64,000 bases of DNA from assembly GCF_008806595.1 (NCBI RefSeq), contig NZ_VZRB01000031.1, positions 1 through 64,000 of the forward strand, given 5' to 3'. The notes beneath the pieces are model-generated. The model made no database searches. It worked only from the letters and a program-made list of their open reading frames with translations, and was not told the DNA's origin. The position numbers and the translations under genes were made by a program. Below, piece by piece: positions 48,054 to 55,718 of the stretch; the stretch's first letter is position 1, and each line of letters opens with the position of its first letter. Source of the stretch: Streptomyces luteolifulvus (GTDB lineage: Bacteria > Actinomycetota > Actinomycetes > Streptomycetales > Streptomycetaceae).

Positions 48054-48427
48054 GCGCGGCGACGGCCGGCGACGGGCCCTGGCTCGACGACGCGGCCGGA
48101 CGGCTGGTGCGCCCGTTCACGGTCAGCAACGGCCGCACCCGGCCCAGCATCTCGCTCGACCTGCTGTCGCATGTGATGTCCACCGGCGCCACGCCCCTCG
48201 GCTACCCGGGCCCCGAGCACGCGCAGGCGCTCGACCTGTGCCGGGCGCCCGTCTCGGTCGCCGAGGTCGCCGCCCATCTCAGACTGCCGGCCGTGGTCAC
48301 CAAGGTGCTGCTGTCGGACCTCGTCGACAGCGGCGCGCTGACCACCAAGCCCCCCGAATTCCACCACAACCCCACTGACCGGGCCCTTCTGGAGGCAGTG
48401 CTCGATGGACTACGACGACAGCTCTGA
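48050..48427 (+). CDS. cvnC: Conservon DUF742 protein CvnC
   Basis: A 125-residue DUF742 protein. The stretch RLVRPFTVSNGRT, the LDLCRAPVSVAEVAAHLRLPAVVTKVLLSDL winged-helix-like core and the C-terminal H-N-P-T-D-R-A-LLEAVLDGLRRQL helix are characteristic. No ATG or GTG fits in frame, so a TTG overlapping the cvnB stop (TTGA) is taken as the start; this overlap is the usual coupling in conservons. The 3' end overlaps cvnD by 23 bases. Confidence 0.88.
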   Translation: MSAATAGDGPWLDDAAGRLVRPFTVSNGRTRPSISLDLLSHVMSTGATPLGYPGPEHAQALDLCRAPVSVAEVAAHLRLPAVVTKVLLSDLVDSGALTTKPPEFHHNPTDRALLEAVLDGLRRQL

Positions 48428-49004
48428 CCCCTTCCCCACCGCGCTGAAGATCCTGGTGGCGGGAGGATTCGGAGTAGGCAAGACCACCTTCGTGGGCGCG
48501 GTCAGCGAGATCGCGCCCCTCAGCACCGAGGAACTGCTCACCACGGTCAGCGCCGCGACCGACAGCCTCGACGGCATCGAGAACAAGGTCGAGACCACGG
48601 TGGCCATGGACTTCGGCCGCATCACCCTCGACCCGGAACACGTGCTGTATCTGTTCGGAACGCCCGGACAGGAGCGGTTCTGGTTCATGTGGGACGAACT
48701 CTCCGAGGGCGCGCTCGGCGCGGTCATCCTCGCCGACACCCGGCGCCTTGAGGAGTGCTTCGCCGCCGTCGACTTCTTCGAGCAGCGCGGCCTCGGCTTC
48801 ATCGTCGCGATCAATGAATTCGACGGCTCGTACCGCTACGACACCGAGGAGGTCCGCGCCGCCATCGACCTGGACCCGCTGATCCCCGTGATCCGCTGCG
48901 ACGCCCGGATATCCAGCTCGGGCGTCCAGACGCTGCTCACGCTCGTCCGGCACCTCATCGCCCACGCCCCGGCCCATGCGCCGAGCCACAGAGCCCACAT
49001 GTGA
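48405..49004 (+). CDS. cvnD: Conservon Ras-like GTPase CvnD
   Basis: A 199-residue small GTPase that serves as the switch of the conservon at the membrane face. The P-loop GGFGVGKTTF is near residue 22, a switch II FGTPGQERFWFMWDEL near 85 and the base-recognition NEFDG near 134 (Glu in place of the Lys of NKxD). The start lies inside cvnC. The C-terminus ends in an Ala/His-rich stretch after a last helix. Its partners are CvnA, CvnB and CvnC encoded directly upstream. Confidence 0.92.
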   Translation: MDYDDSSDPFPTALKILVAGGFGVGKTTFVGAVSEIAPLSTEELLTTVSAATDSLDGIENKVETTVAMDFGRITLDPEHVLYLFGTPGQERFWFMWDELSEGALGAVILADTRRLEECFAAVDFFEQRGLGFIVAINEFDGSYRYDTEEVRAAIDLDPLIPVIRCDARISSSGVQTLLTLVRHLIAHAPAHAPSHRAHM

Positions 49005-49065
49005 CCCCCGCACACCCGCCACGGAGCCCGTATATGCCGTACGTCCACAGGGACGGAGCCCGCCC

Positions 49066-49641
49066 ATGAGGTACGACCCGCCGGGCCCGGCCGGCCGTCT
49101 GCTGGTCACACCGGAGGACAAGGAGGCCCCGGCCCGGGCTGTGCGCCTGCGCCGACTGGGCCTGGGGGAGCACCCCGAACCCGCCCTGGACGCCTTCGCG
49201 GACTGCCTCGCCGAGGCCACCCGCGCACCGTACGCCATGGTCAACTTCATCGACGAGAACGGTCAGTTCTTCGCGGGCCTGCACACCCCGGCCGCCGGTC
49301 CCGTCGTGAAGAGCGACGGCACCCGGCCCGAGGTCGGCCGCTCCCTGCCGCGCGACCACGGGTTCTGCCCCCATGTGGTGGTCCGGCGCAAGGCGCTGGT
49401 GCTGGAGGACGTCCGCGACTACCCGCGGTTCGCGGGCAACCCGGTCGTCGACGAGTTCGGCATCCGCTCCTACCTCGGCGCTCCCCTCATCGACACCACG
49501 GGGATGGTCCTGGGCACCGTGTCCGTCGCCGACATCGAGCCCCGCCGCTGGGGAAGGGCGGGCCTGGAGGCCATCAAGTCGACGGCCGCGGACCTCGTGG
49601 CGCGACTGGAACGACGGGAGGACGACGGCTTCCCGCTGTGA
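49066..49641 (+). CDS. GAF-domain protein, fifth gene of the conservon operon
   Basis: A 191-residue protein consisting almost entirely of one GAF domain (residues ~40-185). Markers are APYAMVNFIDENGQFFAGLH, LPRDHGFCPHVV, VLEDVRDYPRFAGNP and SYLGAPLIDTTGMVLGTVSV. GAF domains bind small ligands or chromophores; a Cys-Pro-His (residues ~103-105) sits where bilin- or cofactor-binding Cys often occurs, but binding is not implied by sequence alone. The ATG at 49066 follows GGACGGAG; earlier in-frame starts give an Arg/Pro-rich shadow. It lies 61 bases after cvnD and probably belongs to the same transcript, where it may be the signal input for the conservon. Confidence 0.85.
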   Translation: MRYDPPGPAGRLLVTPEDKEAPARAVRLRRLGLGEHPEPALDAFADCLAEATRAPYAMVNFIDENGQFFAGLHTPAAGPVVKSDGTRPEVGRSLPRDHGFCPHVVVRRKALVLEDVRDYPRFAGNPVVDEFGIRSYLGAPLIDTTGMVLGTVSVADIEPRRWGRAGLEAIKSTAADLVARLERREDDGFPL

Positions 49642-49690
49642 GCGTCGTATCCACCCCGGATCCCCGGATACCGCGGGTCCCCCGGGTCCG

Positions 49691-50296
49691 TCACTGGCCC
49701 CGCCAGATGTTGTCGAAAGCGGCGTCCTCGATCTTGCGCCGCTGCCGTACGGCCTCCAGTTCCGTCACCGCCTCGCCGACCGCCGCCAGGACGGTGACGA
49801 CCGCGTCGTCCGCCTCATCCGGGAAGTCGTCCGCCGGCTCGTCGTGCACCCCGGCGGCGGCAGCCAGCGCGGCGAGGACGGGCTCGGCGGCGGCCCGCCG
49901 TTCCGTGGCCTGCCGGCGGGCCGGTGAGTCGGCGAGTGCGGTCCGGCCGGTCCGTACGGGAATCCAGCGGCCCCGGGCGCGGGTGACCAGGCCCTCGCTC
50001 TCCAGGGCGGCGAGATGCGCCGAGTACAGGCCGCGGCCGCGGCGCCACAGCCAGTCCTCCACCGACTCGTACGGCCTCTCCCGGACGAGGGAGGACGCGG
50101 CGTGGTCCAACAGACGGTCGCCCGTCGCCGGTTGCAGGCCGGGCACGATGCGCTCCCCCTCCAGGACGAGGGCTCCGGCCTCCATGAGGTCGATCAGTTC
50201 GGCCCCCGCGAGGGCGAGGGACACATCGCCCGGCTCCACGGGACGGCCGGGGCCCATGTCCAGGGCGACGATCATCAGATCCCGTGCTGTGGTCAT
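49691..50296 (-). CDS. GPP34 family phosphoprotein
   Basis: A 201-residue protein of the GOLPH3/GPP34 family, common and multicopy in Streptomyces. The start MTTARDLMIVALD and the stretch ALAGAELIDLMEAGALVLEGERIVP near residue 35 are typical. A central ALESEGLVTRARGRWIPVRTGRTALAD segment and a C-terminal helix follow. In eukaryotes the fold binds phosphatidylinositol phosphate; the bacterial role is unknown. It is convergent with the GAF gene, 49 bases apart, and is not clearly part of an operon. Confidence 0.87.
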   Translation of the reverse strand: MTTARDLMIVALDMGPGRPVEPGDVSLALAGAELIDLMEAGALVLEGERIVPGLQPATGDRLLDHAASSLVRERPYESVEDWLWRRGRGLYSAHLAALESEGLVTRARGRWIPVRTGRTALADSPARRQATERRAAAEPVLAALAAAAGVHDEPADDFPDEADDAVVTVLAAVGEAVTELEAVRQRRKIEDAAFDNIWRGQ

Positions 50297-50424
50297 GGGG
50301 GCTCCGCATCGGTGGGCCGGCTTCGCGGCGTCGGGCAGGGGCGTGCGTCTACCAGTCTCCCGCCCCGACCGGGCCCGCACAGCTGTGAATGCGGCTTCGA
50401 GCCGAGGCAGGTGTGACGGCGTGA

Positions 50425-50439
50425 AGCAAAGCTGTTGCT
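50425..50439 (+). promoter_or_regulatory. Short inverted repeat upstream of tdh
   Basis: AGCAA-AGCTG-TTGCT is a perfect 5-bp inverted repeat with a 5-base spacer, flanked by AAGC and GCTT words. It lies about 130 bases before tdh in the divergent-looking gap after the GPP34 start. A 15-base dyad of this kind suits a LysR-type regulator, and one is encoded just after kbl; the link is inference. Confidence 0.35.
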
Positions 50440-50569
50440 CCGCTTAAGAAATCCTCGATGGACCCGGGCGCCGCCGTACGGCAGATTGCTACGCGATTCC
50501 ACCCCTCTCCCCGGAACGGGCTCCCTCGGCATGCCCGGCCCCGGGACCTCACGAACGGGAGCCGTAGCG

Positions 50570-51598
50570 TTGAAGGCGCTGGTCAAGGAGAAGGCGGAGC
50601 CAGGGCTGTGGCTCGCGGACGTCCCGGAACCCGTCGTAGGACCCGGCGACGTACTGATCAAGGTTCTGCGGACCGGCATCTGCGGCACCGATCTGCACAT
50701 CCGGTCCTGGGACGGCTGGGCCCGGCAGACGATCCGTACCCCGCTCGTGCTCGGCCACGAGTTCGTCGGAGAGGTCGTGGAGACCGGCCGGGACGTCACC
50801 GACATCACGGCGGGCGACCGGGTCAGCGGGGAGGGCCATCTGGTGTGCGGCAAGTGCCGCAACTGCCTGGCCGGCCGCCGGCATCTGTGCCGGGCCACGG
50901 TCGGCCTCGGCGTCGGCCGGGACGGCGCGTTCGCGCAGTACGTGGCGCTGCCCGCGTCGAATGTGTGGGTGCACCGGGTTCCCGTGGACCTCGACGTCGC
51001 GGCGATCTTCGATCCGTTCGGCAACGCCGTGCACACCGCGCTGTCGTTCCCGCTGGTCGGCGAGGACGTGCTGATCACCGGTGCCGGCCCGATCGGCCTG
51101 ATGGCCGCGGCGGTGGCCCGGCACGCGGGCGCCCGGAACGTCGTGGTCACGGATGTGAGCGAGGAGCGGCTGGAGCTGGCCCGGAAGATCGGTGCGAGCC
51201 TGGCGCTGAACGTCTCGAACGCCACGATCGCCGACGGACAGCGGGAGTTGGGGCTGCGCGAGGGTTTCGACATCGGCCTGGAGATGTCCGGCCGCCCCGA
51301 GGCGATGCGTGACATGATCGCCAACATGACGCACGGCGGCCGTATCGCCATGCTGGGTCTGCCCGCCGAGGAGTTCCCGGTCGACTGGGCCCGGATCGTC
51401 ACCTCCATGATCACCATCAAGGGCATCTACGGCCGGGAGATGTTCGAGACCTGGTACGCGATGTCCGTGCTGCTGGAGGGCGGCCTCGACCTCGCGCCCG
51501 TGATCACCGGCCGGTACGGCTACCGCGACTTCGAGGCGGCGTTCGCCGACGCGGCGAGCGGCCGCGGCGGCAAGGTCATCCTCGACTGGACTCTTTAA
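50570..51598 (+). CDS. tdh: L-threonine 3-dehydrogenase
   Basis: A 342-residue zinc-dependent medium-chain dehydrogenase that oxidises L-threonine to 2-amino-3-ketobutyrate with NAD. Visible features are the catalytic zinc residues in GICGTDLH and GHEFVGEV, the structural-zinc cysteines in CGKCRNCLAGRRHLC, and the NAD-binding GAGPIGLMAAAVA. The SRTGAVA stretch before the TTG start at 50570 is not family-like. Starting at LKALVKEKAEPGLWL restores the usual N-terminus, and GGGAG is placed 9 bases upstream. kbl starts 6 bases after the stop, so the two enzymes form the classical threonine-to-glycine pair. Confidence 0.94.
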   Translation: MKALVKEKAEPGLWLADVPEPVVGPGDVLIKVLRTGICGTDLHIRSWDGWARQTIRTPLVLGHEFVGEVVETGRDVTDITAGDRVSGEGHLVCGKCRNCLAGRRHLCRATVGLGVGRDGAFAQYVALPASNVWVHRVPVDLDVAAIFDPFGNAVHTALSFPLVGEDVLITGAGPIGLMAAAVARHAGARNVVVTDVSEERLELARKIGASLALNVSNATIADGQRELGLREGFDIGLEMSGRPEAMRDMIANMTHGGRIAMLGLPAEEFPVDWARIVTSMITIKGIYGREMFETWYAMSVLLEGGLDLAPVITGRYGYRDFEAAFADAASGRGGKVILDWTL

Positions 51599-51604
51599 GG
51601 ACTG

Positions 51605-52801
51605 ATGATGTTCGACTCCGTGCGCGACGACCTCCGCGCCACCCTCGACGAGATCCGCGCCGCCGGCCTGCACAAGCCGGAGCGCGTCATCGGCACCCCG
51701 CAGTCCGCGACCGTGAACGTCACCGCGGGCGGCCGCCCCGGCGAGGTGCTCAACTTCTGCGCCAACAACTACCTCGGCCTCGCCGACCACCCCGCGGTCG
51801 TCGCGGCCGCCCACGAGGCGCTGGACCGCTGGGGCTACGGCATGGCCTCCGTCCGCTTCATCTGCGGCACGCAGGAGGTGCACAAGGAACTGGAGGCACG
51901 GCTGTCCGCGTTCCTCGGCCAGGAGGACACGATCCTCTACTCCTCCTGCTTCGACGCCAACGGCGGAGTCTTCGAGACGCTGCTCGGCGAGGAGGACGCG
52001 GTGATCTCCGACGCGCTGAACCACGCGTCGATCATCGACGGCATCCGGCTGTCGAAGGCCCGCCGCTTCCGCTACGCCAACCGCGATCTGGCGGACCTCG
52101 AGGCCAAGTTGAAGGAGGCGTCCGACGCGCGCCGCCGTCTGATCGTCACCGACGGTGTCTTCTCCATGGACGGCTATGTGGCCCCCCTGCGCGAGATCTG
52201 CGACCTCGCCGACCGTTATGACGCCATGGTCATGGTCGACGACTCGCACGCCGTCGGCTTCGTCGGCCCCGGCGGCCGCGGCACCCCCGAGCTGCACGGC
52301 GTCATGGACCGCGTCGACATCATCACGGGCACCCTCGGCAAGGCGCTCGGCGGTGCCTCCGGCGGCTATGTGGCCGCCCGCGCGGAGATCGTCGCCCTGC
52401 TGCGCCAGCGCTCGCGCCCCTACCTCTTCTCGAACACCCTCGCCCCCGTGATCGCGGCGGCCTCGCTGAAGGTGCTCGACCTGCTCGAGTCGGCGGACGA
52501 CCTGCGCGTGCGCCTGGCCGCTAACACGGCCCTGTTCCGCCGCCGGATGACGCAGGAGGGTTTCGACGTCCTGCCCGGCGACCACGCCATCGCGCCGGTG
52601 ATGATCGGCGACGCGGCGAAGGCGGCCCGCCTGGCGGAACTGCTGCTGGAGCGCGGTGTGTACGTGATCGGCTTCTCCTACCCGGTCGTGCCGCAGGGCC
52701 AGGCCCGTATCCGGGTGCAGCTGTCCGCCGCGCACTCCACGGACGACGTCGACCGGGCCGTGGACGCCTTCGTGTCGGCCCGCGCGGAGCTGGAGGCCTG
52801 A
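51605..52801 (+). CDS. kbl: 2-amino-3-ketobutyrate coenzyme A ligase
   Basis: A 398-residue PLP-dependent alpha-oxoamine synthase that cleaves 2-amino-3-ketobutyrate with CoA to glycine and acetyl-CoA, completing threonine degradation begun by Tdh. Characteristic parts are FCANNYLGLADHP near residue 40, FICGTQEVHKELE near 85, DGVFSMDG near 180, VDDSHAVGFVG near 210 and the PLP lysine in TGTLGKALGGASGGY near 240. The length is normal. AAGGA lies just before the tandem ATGATG, so either ATG could be used. It is co-transcribed with tdh. Confidence 0.95.
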   Translation: MMFDSVRDDLRATLDEIRAAGLHKPERVIGTPQSATVNVTAGGRPGEVLNFCANNYLGLADHPAVVAAAHEALDRWGYGMASVRFICGTQEVHKELEARLSAFLGQEDTILYSSCFDANGGVFETLLGEEDAVISDALNHASIIDGIRLSKARRFRYANRDLADLEAKLKEASDARRRLIVTDGVFSMDGYVAPLREICDLADRYDAMVMVDDSHAVGFVGPGGRGTPELHGVMDRVDIITGTLGKALGGASGGYVAARAEIVALLRQRSRPYLFSNTLAPVIAAASLKVLDLLESADDLRVRLAANTALFRRRMTQEGFDVLPGDHAIAPVMIGDAAKAARLAELLLERGVYVIGFSYPVVPQGQARIRVQLSAAHSTDDVDRAVDAFVSARAELEA

Positions 52802-52819
52802 GCAGCCCCGACATATTGC

Positions 52820-52825
52820 GATAAT
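52820..52825 (+). promoter_or_regulatory. Probable -10 box of a leaderless LysR-gene promoter
   Basis: GATAAT ends 7 bases before the ATG of the LysR gene, and no purine-rich ribosome site is present. That geometry places transcription start at or next to the ATG, as in leaderless actinobacterial mRNAs. The box lies within the small dyad CGAT-A-ATCG. No convincing -35 is seen. Confidence 0.45.
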
Positions 52826-52832
52826 CGATCCC

Positions 52833-53747
52833 ATGATCGAAGCGCGGCGGCTCCACATCCTTCGTGCGGTGGCCGACCACCGCACCGTGACGGCGGCTGC
52901 CGCCGCGCTCTACCTCACGCCCTCGGCCGTCTCCCAGCAGCTCACCGCCCTGGAGCAGGAGACCGGCCACCGGCTGGTCGAGCGCGGCGCGAAGGGCGTA
53001 CGGCTGACCCCGGCCGGCGAGATCCTGCTCAGCCACACCAACGCGGTCCTCGCCCAGCTGGAGCGGGCGGAGGCGGAGCTGGCCGCGTACGGCTCCGGCG
53101 CGGCCGGCACGGTCACCGTCGCCTCCTTCGCGACCGGCATCGCCCTGGTCGTCGCCCCCGCGCTGGCCGGCCTCGCCGTCTCGGCGCCCGGTATCCGCAT
53201 CCGCGTCCAGGACGCCGAGGGCGACGCCAGCCTGCCGATGGTCCTGGACCGGCAGGTGGACATAGCCGTCGCCGTCGAGTACCGCGGGGCCCCGCCGGCC
53301 GACGACCCGCGGCTGAGCCATGTCCCGCTGTACGCCGAGCCCTTCGACGCGGTGGTCCCGGTGAGCCACCGGCTGGCCGACGCCCCCGAGGTCCCGCTCG
53401 GCGACCTGGCGAAGGATCCGTGGATCGGCCCCTACCCCGGCAACCCGTGCCATGACGTGGTCGTCCTGGCCTGCGAGTCCGCCGGCTTCCAGCCGCGCCT
53501 TGAGCATTCCTCGGACGACTTCCGCGCGGTCGTGGCCCTGGCGTCCGCCGACGCGGGAGTGGCACTGGTGCCCCGCTCCGCGCTGCGCGGCATGGACCTC
53601 GCGGGCGTGGTCGTGCGCCCGGTAGACGGTGTGGCGCCGACCCGCCGGGTGTTCGCGGCCATACGGCGGGGAGCCGAGGAACATCCGCTGATCCGCCCCG
53701 TGCTGGAGGCACTGGGAGAGGCGGCGCGGGGTGTGAGCCTTCCGTAA
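52833..53747 (+). CDS. LysR-family transcriptional regulator
   Basis: A 304-residue LysR-type regulator. The winged helix-turn-helix occupies residues ~1-60 (RRLHILRAVADHRTVTAAAAALYLTPSAVSQQLTALEQETGHRLVERGAKGVRLT). The effector-binding domain from ~90 begins GTVTVASFATGIALVVAPALAGL. It lies 31 bases after kbl on the same strand, so control of threonine catabolism is plausible, although the unusual same-strand position and own leaderless promoter also allow an unrelated target. The ligand cannot be read from sequence. Confidence 0.9.
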   Translation: MIEARRLHILRAVADHRTVTAAAAALYLTPSAVSQQLTALEQETGHRLVERGAKGVRLTPAGEILLSHTNAVLAQLERAEAELAAYGSGAAGTVTVASFATGIALVVAPALAGLAVSAPGIRIRVQDAEGDASLPMVLDRQVDIAVAVEYRGAPPADDPRLSHVPLYAEPFDAVVPVSHRLADAPEVPLGDLAKDPWIGPYPGNPCHDVVVLACESAGFQPRLEHSSDDFRAVVALASADAGVALVPRSALRGMDLAGVVVRPVDGVAPTRRVFAAIRRGAEEHPLIRPVLEALGEAARGVSLP

Positions 53748-53758
53748 TCGGGGCATCT

Positions 53759-53785
53759 CATATCCGGGATAGCGTCCCGCATATG
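53759..53785 (+). promoter_or_regulatory. Palindromic operator over the start of the XRE-cupin gene
   Basis: Arms CATATCCGGGA (53759-53769) and TCCCGCATATG (53775-53785) match as an inverted repeat with one mismatch around TAGCG. The right arm ends on the ATG. No ribosome-binding site precedes the ATG. TAGCGT sits 7 bases before the ATG, as expected for the -10 of a leaderless transcript. A dimer bound here would block initiation, which suits autorepression by the encoded XRE protein. Confidence 0.65.
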
Positions 53786-54367
53786 AGAAACCTGGAAGAG
53801 AGCCCGGCTCCGGACCCGGTCGACGCCCGGCTGGGCGCCCGTCTCGCCGAGCTGCGGGCCGCCCACGGCTGGTCCCTCGGGGAACTGGCGGAGCGCAGCG
53901 GAGTCAGCCGGTCGACCCTGTCCCGTGCCGAACGCGCGGAGATCAGCCCCACCGCCTCGCTCCTCAACCGCCTCTGCAACGTGTACGGGCGGACCATGTC
54001 CCAGCTGCTCAGCGAGGTCGAGGCGGAGCCCGTGCCGCTGGTGCGGGCCGCCGAGCAGCGGGTGTGGGAGGACCGGGCCTCCGGATTCGTACGACGGTCG
54101 GTGTCCCCGCCCCACGCCGGGCTGCGCGGCGAACTCGTCGAGGGACGGCTCGCCGCGGGCGCCGACCTCGCCTACGACCGGCCGCCCGTGCCCGGCCTGG
54201 AGCAGCACATCTGGGTGCTCGAAGGGGCACTCGACGTGACCGCGCAGGACGTCGGGCACCGTCTGGACACCGGGGACTGTCTGCGGCTGCGCGTATGGGG
54301 GCCGACGCGCTTCCGGTGCGCAGGACCCGACGAGGCGCGGTATCTGCTGGCGGTGGTGCTGCCGTGA
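53783..54367 (+). CDS. XRE-family regulator with C-terminal cupin domain
   Basis: A 194-residue two-domain regulator. Residues ~17-72 are an XRE helix-turn-helix (RLAELRAAHGWSLGELAERSGVSRSTLSRAERAEISPTASLLNRL). Residues ~110-190 form a small cupin barrel (LEQHIWVLEGALDVTAQD, then RLDTGDCLRLRVWGPTRFRC). In this family the cupin binds a small metabolite and tunes the repressor. The gene starts on a palindrome that may be its own operator. Its stop overlaps the GTG of the following acetyltransferase gene (GTGA), so the pair is co-translated; such XRE-cupin/GNAT pairs suggest that the regulator senses the acetyltransferase substrate or product. Confidence 0.9.
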   Translation: MRNLEESPAPDPVDARLGARLAELRAAHGWSLGELAERSGVSRSTLSRAERAEISPTASLLNRLCNVYGRTMSQLLSEVEAEPVPLVRAAEQRVWEDRASGFVRRSVSPPHAGLRGELVEGRLAAGADLAYDRPPVPGLEQHIWVLEGALDVTAQDVGHRLDTGDCLRLRVWGPTRFRCAGPDEARYLLAVVLP

Positions 54368-54897
54368 TCGTGACCCGACTGGACGACACCCAACTGCGCA
54401 CGCACGTGGACGAGTTGGCAGCTCTGCTGGTCGACACCGTCGACAGCGGCGCCTCGGTCGGTTTCCTGGCACCGCTCGACCACGCGGAGGCCGCCGCCTG
54501 GTGGACGGGGCGCGCCGACGCGGTGGCCACCGGGCAGCTCGCCGTATGGGCGGCACACGACGGGCCCCGGGTGATCGGCACCGTCAGCCTGGCCTTCACC
54601 GGCCAACCCAACGGCGGCCACCGCGCCGAGCTGGTCAAGCTGATGGTGCACCGGGACGTCCGCGGACGGGGCCTCGGCCGCAGACTCCTGGCCACCGCCG
54701 AGGGTGCGGCCGTCGCGGCGGAGATCACCCTGCTCCATCTGGACACCGAGACCGACAGCCCCGCCGAGCACCTCTACCGCTCGGCCGGCTGGACCCGGGC
54801 CGGAGTGATCCCCGACTACGCGGCGGACCCGGCCGGGACACCGCGGCCGACGACGCTCTACTACAAGCATGTGGGCGGGGGCACTCCCACCGGGTGA
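54364..54897 (+). CDS. GNAT-family N-acetyltransferase
   Basis: A 177-residue acetyl-CoA-dependent acetyltransferase. The core motif A appears as LVKLMVHRDVRGRGLGRRLLATAE near residue 95-118 (R-x-x-G-x-G/A pyrophosphate loop). A following strand LLHLDTETDSPAEHLYRSAGW carries the typical asparagine/tyrosine region, and RPTTLYYKHV closes the fold. The substrate is unknown. GTG at 54364 overlaps the stop of the XRE-cupin gene, which fixes the start. Confidence 0.9.
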   Translation: MIVTRLDDTQLRTHVDELAALLVDTVDSGASVGFLAPLDHAEAAAWWTGRADAVATGQLAVWAAHDGPRVIGTVSLAFTGQPNGGHRAELVKLMVHRDVRGRGLGRRLLATAEGAAVAAEITLLHLDTETDSPAEHLYRSAGWTRAGVIPDYAADPAGTPRPTTLYYKHVGGGTPTG

Positions 54898-54927
54898 GTG
54901 TCAGTGGGAGCGGCTACGGTTCCTGTC

Positions 54928-55287
54928 ATGCCGGACGCCGAAGACGTACGCCGTATCGCCCTGTCCCTGCCGGACACGACGGAGAAGATCGCCTGGAGCA
55001 TGCCCACCTTCCGGGTCGCGGGCAAGATGTTCGCCACGCTGCCCGAGGACGAGACCTCCATCGCCGTGCGCTGCCCCAAGGAGGAGCGCGACGAACTCGT
55101 CCTGGCGGAGCCGGAGAAGTTCTGGATCGCCGACCACGAGGCCCAGTTCGCCTGGGTACGGGCCCGTCTCGACGCGATCGAGGACGAGGCCGAACTGCGC
55201 GACATCCTCGCCGACTCCTGGCGCCAGGCGGCCCCGCCCCGACTGATGGACACCCACCCCGAGTTGGGCCTGCCGGGCACCGGCTGA
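54928..55287 (+). CDS. MmcQ/YjbR family protein
   Basis: A 119-residue protein with the CyaY-like MmcQ/YjbR fold. The sequence DVRRIALSLPDTTEKIAWSMPTFRVAGKMFATL and the later HEAQFAWVRARLDAI and LADSWRQAAPPRL are family features. These proteins have been linked loosely to DNA binding, but no function is firmly known. ATG at 54928 was preferred to a GTG at 54898 because the family starts near MPDAEDVRRIAL and a GGGAG lies upstream. It is the last gene before the tRNA. Confidence 0.86.
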   Translation: MPDAEDVRRIALSLPDTTEKIAWSMPTFRVAGKMFATLPEDETSIAVRCPKEERDELVLAEPEKFWIADHEAQFAWVRARLDAIEDEAELRDILADSWRQAAPPRLMDTHPELGLPGTG

Positions 55288-55383
55288 GGCGGCCACGCAG
55301 AAAGGAGTGCGCGACCACCGACCCGAGTGCGGTATTGTTTCCCTGCACGTTCGGCCCGGGGAAACCCCAGGTCAGACAGGCAC

Positions 55384-55457
<74 letters not shown>

Positions 55458-55463
55458 CGGTGC

Positions 55464-55505
55464 GAAGGGTCTTCGCAGGCGAGAGCCTGCGGGGGCCCTT
55501 CTTTT
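55464..55505 (+). terminator. Intrinsic terminator after tRNA-Pro
   Basis: GAAGGG (55464-55469) and CCCTTC (55496-55501) form the outer stem, and GCAGGC / GCCTGC with a GAGA loop the inner stem. CTTTTG follows directly. It lies 6 bases after the tRNA 3' end and ends that transcript. Confidence 0.85.
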
Positions 55506-55718
55506 GCGTGGACCCACCACATCGGTTCTGGGAACTTCCTGGGAAACGGGCCGGCGCACCCGTGGCGTGCGCGCCGCGACCTGTGCCGCCTCCCGCCGGC
55601 TCCCAGACCACGTTCCGCTGATTCCCCTCCCTTGATTCCCCTCCCTCGGATCGCCGACCAGGGCGCCCCGCCAAGTCCGCCGGAGCCGGCGGTACTTCGG
55701 GGGTGAGCGGCGGGCGTG

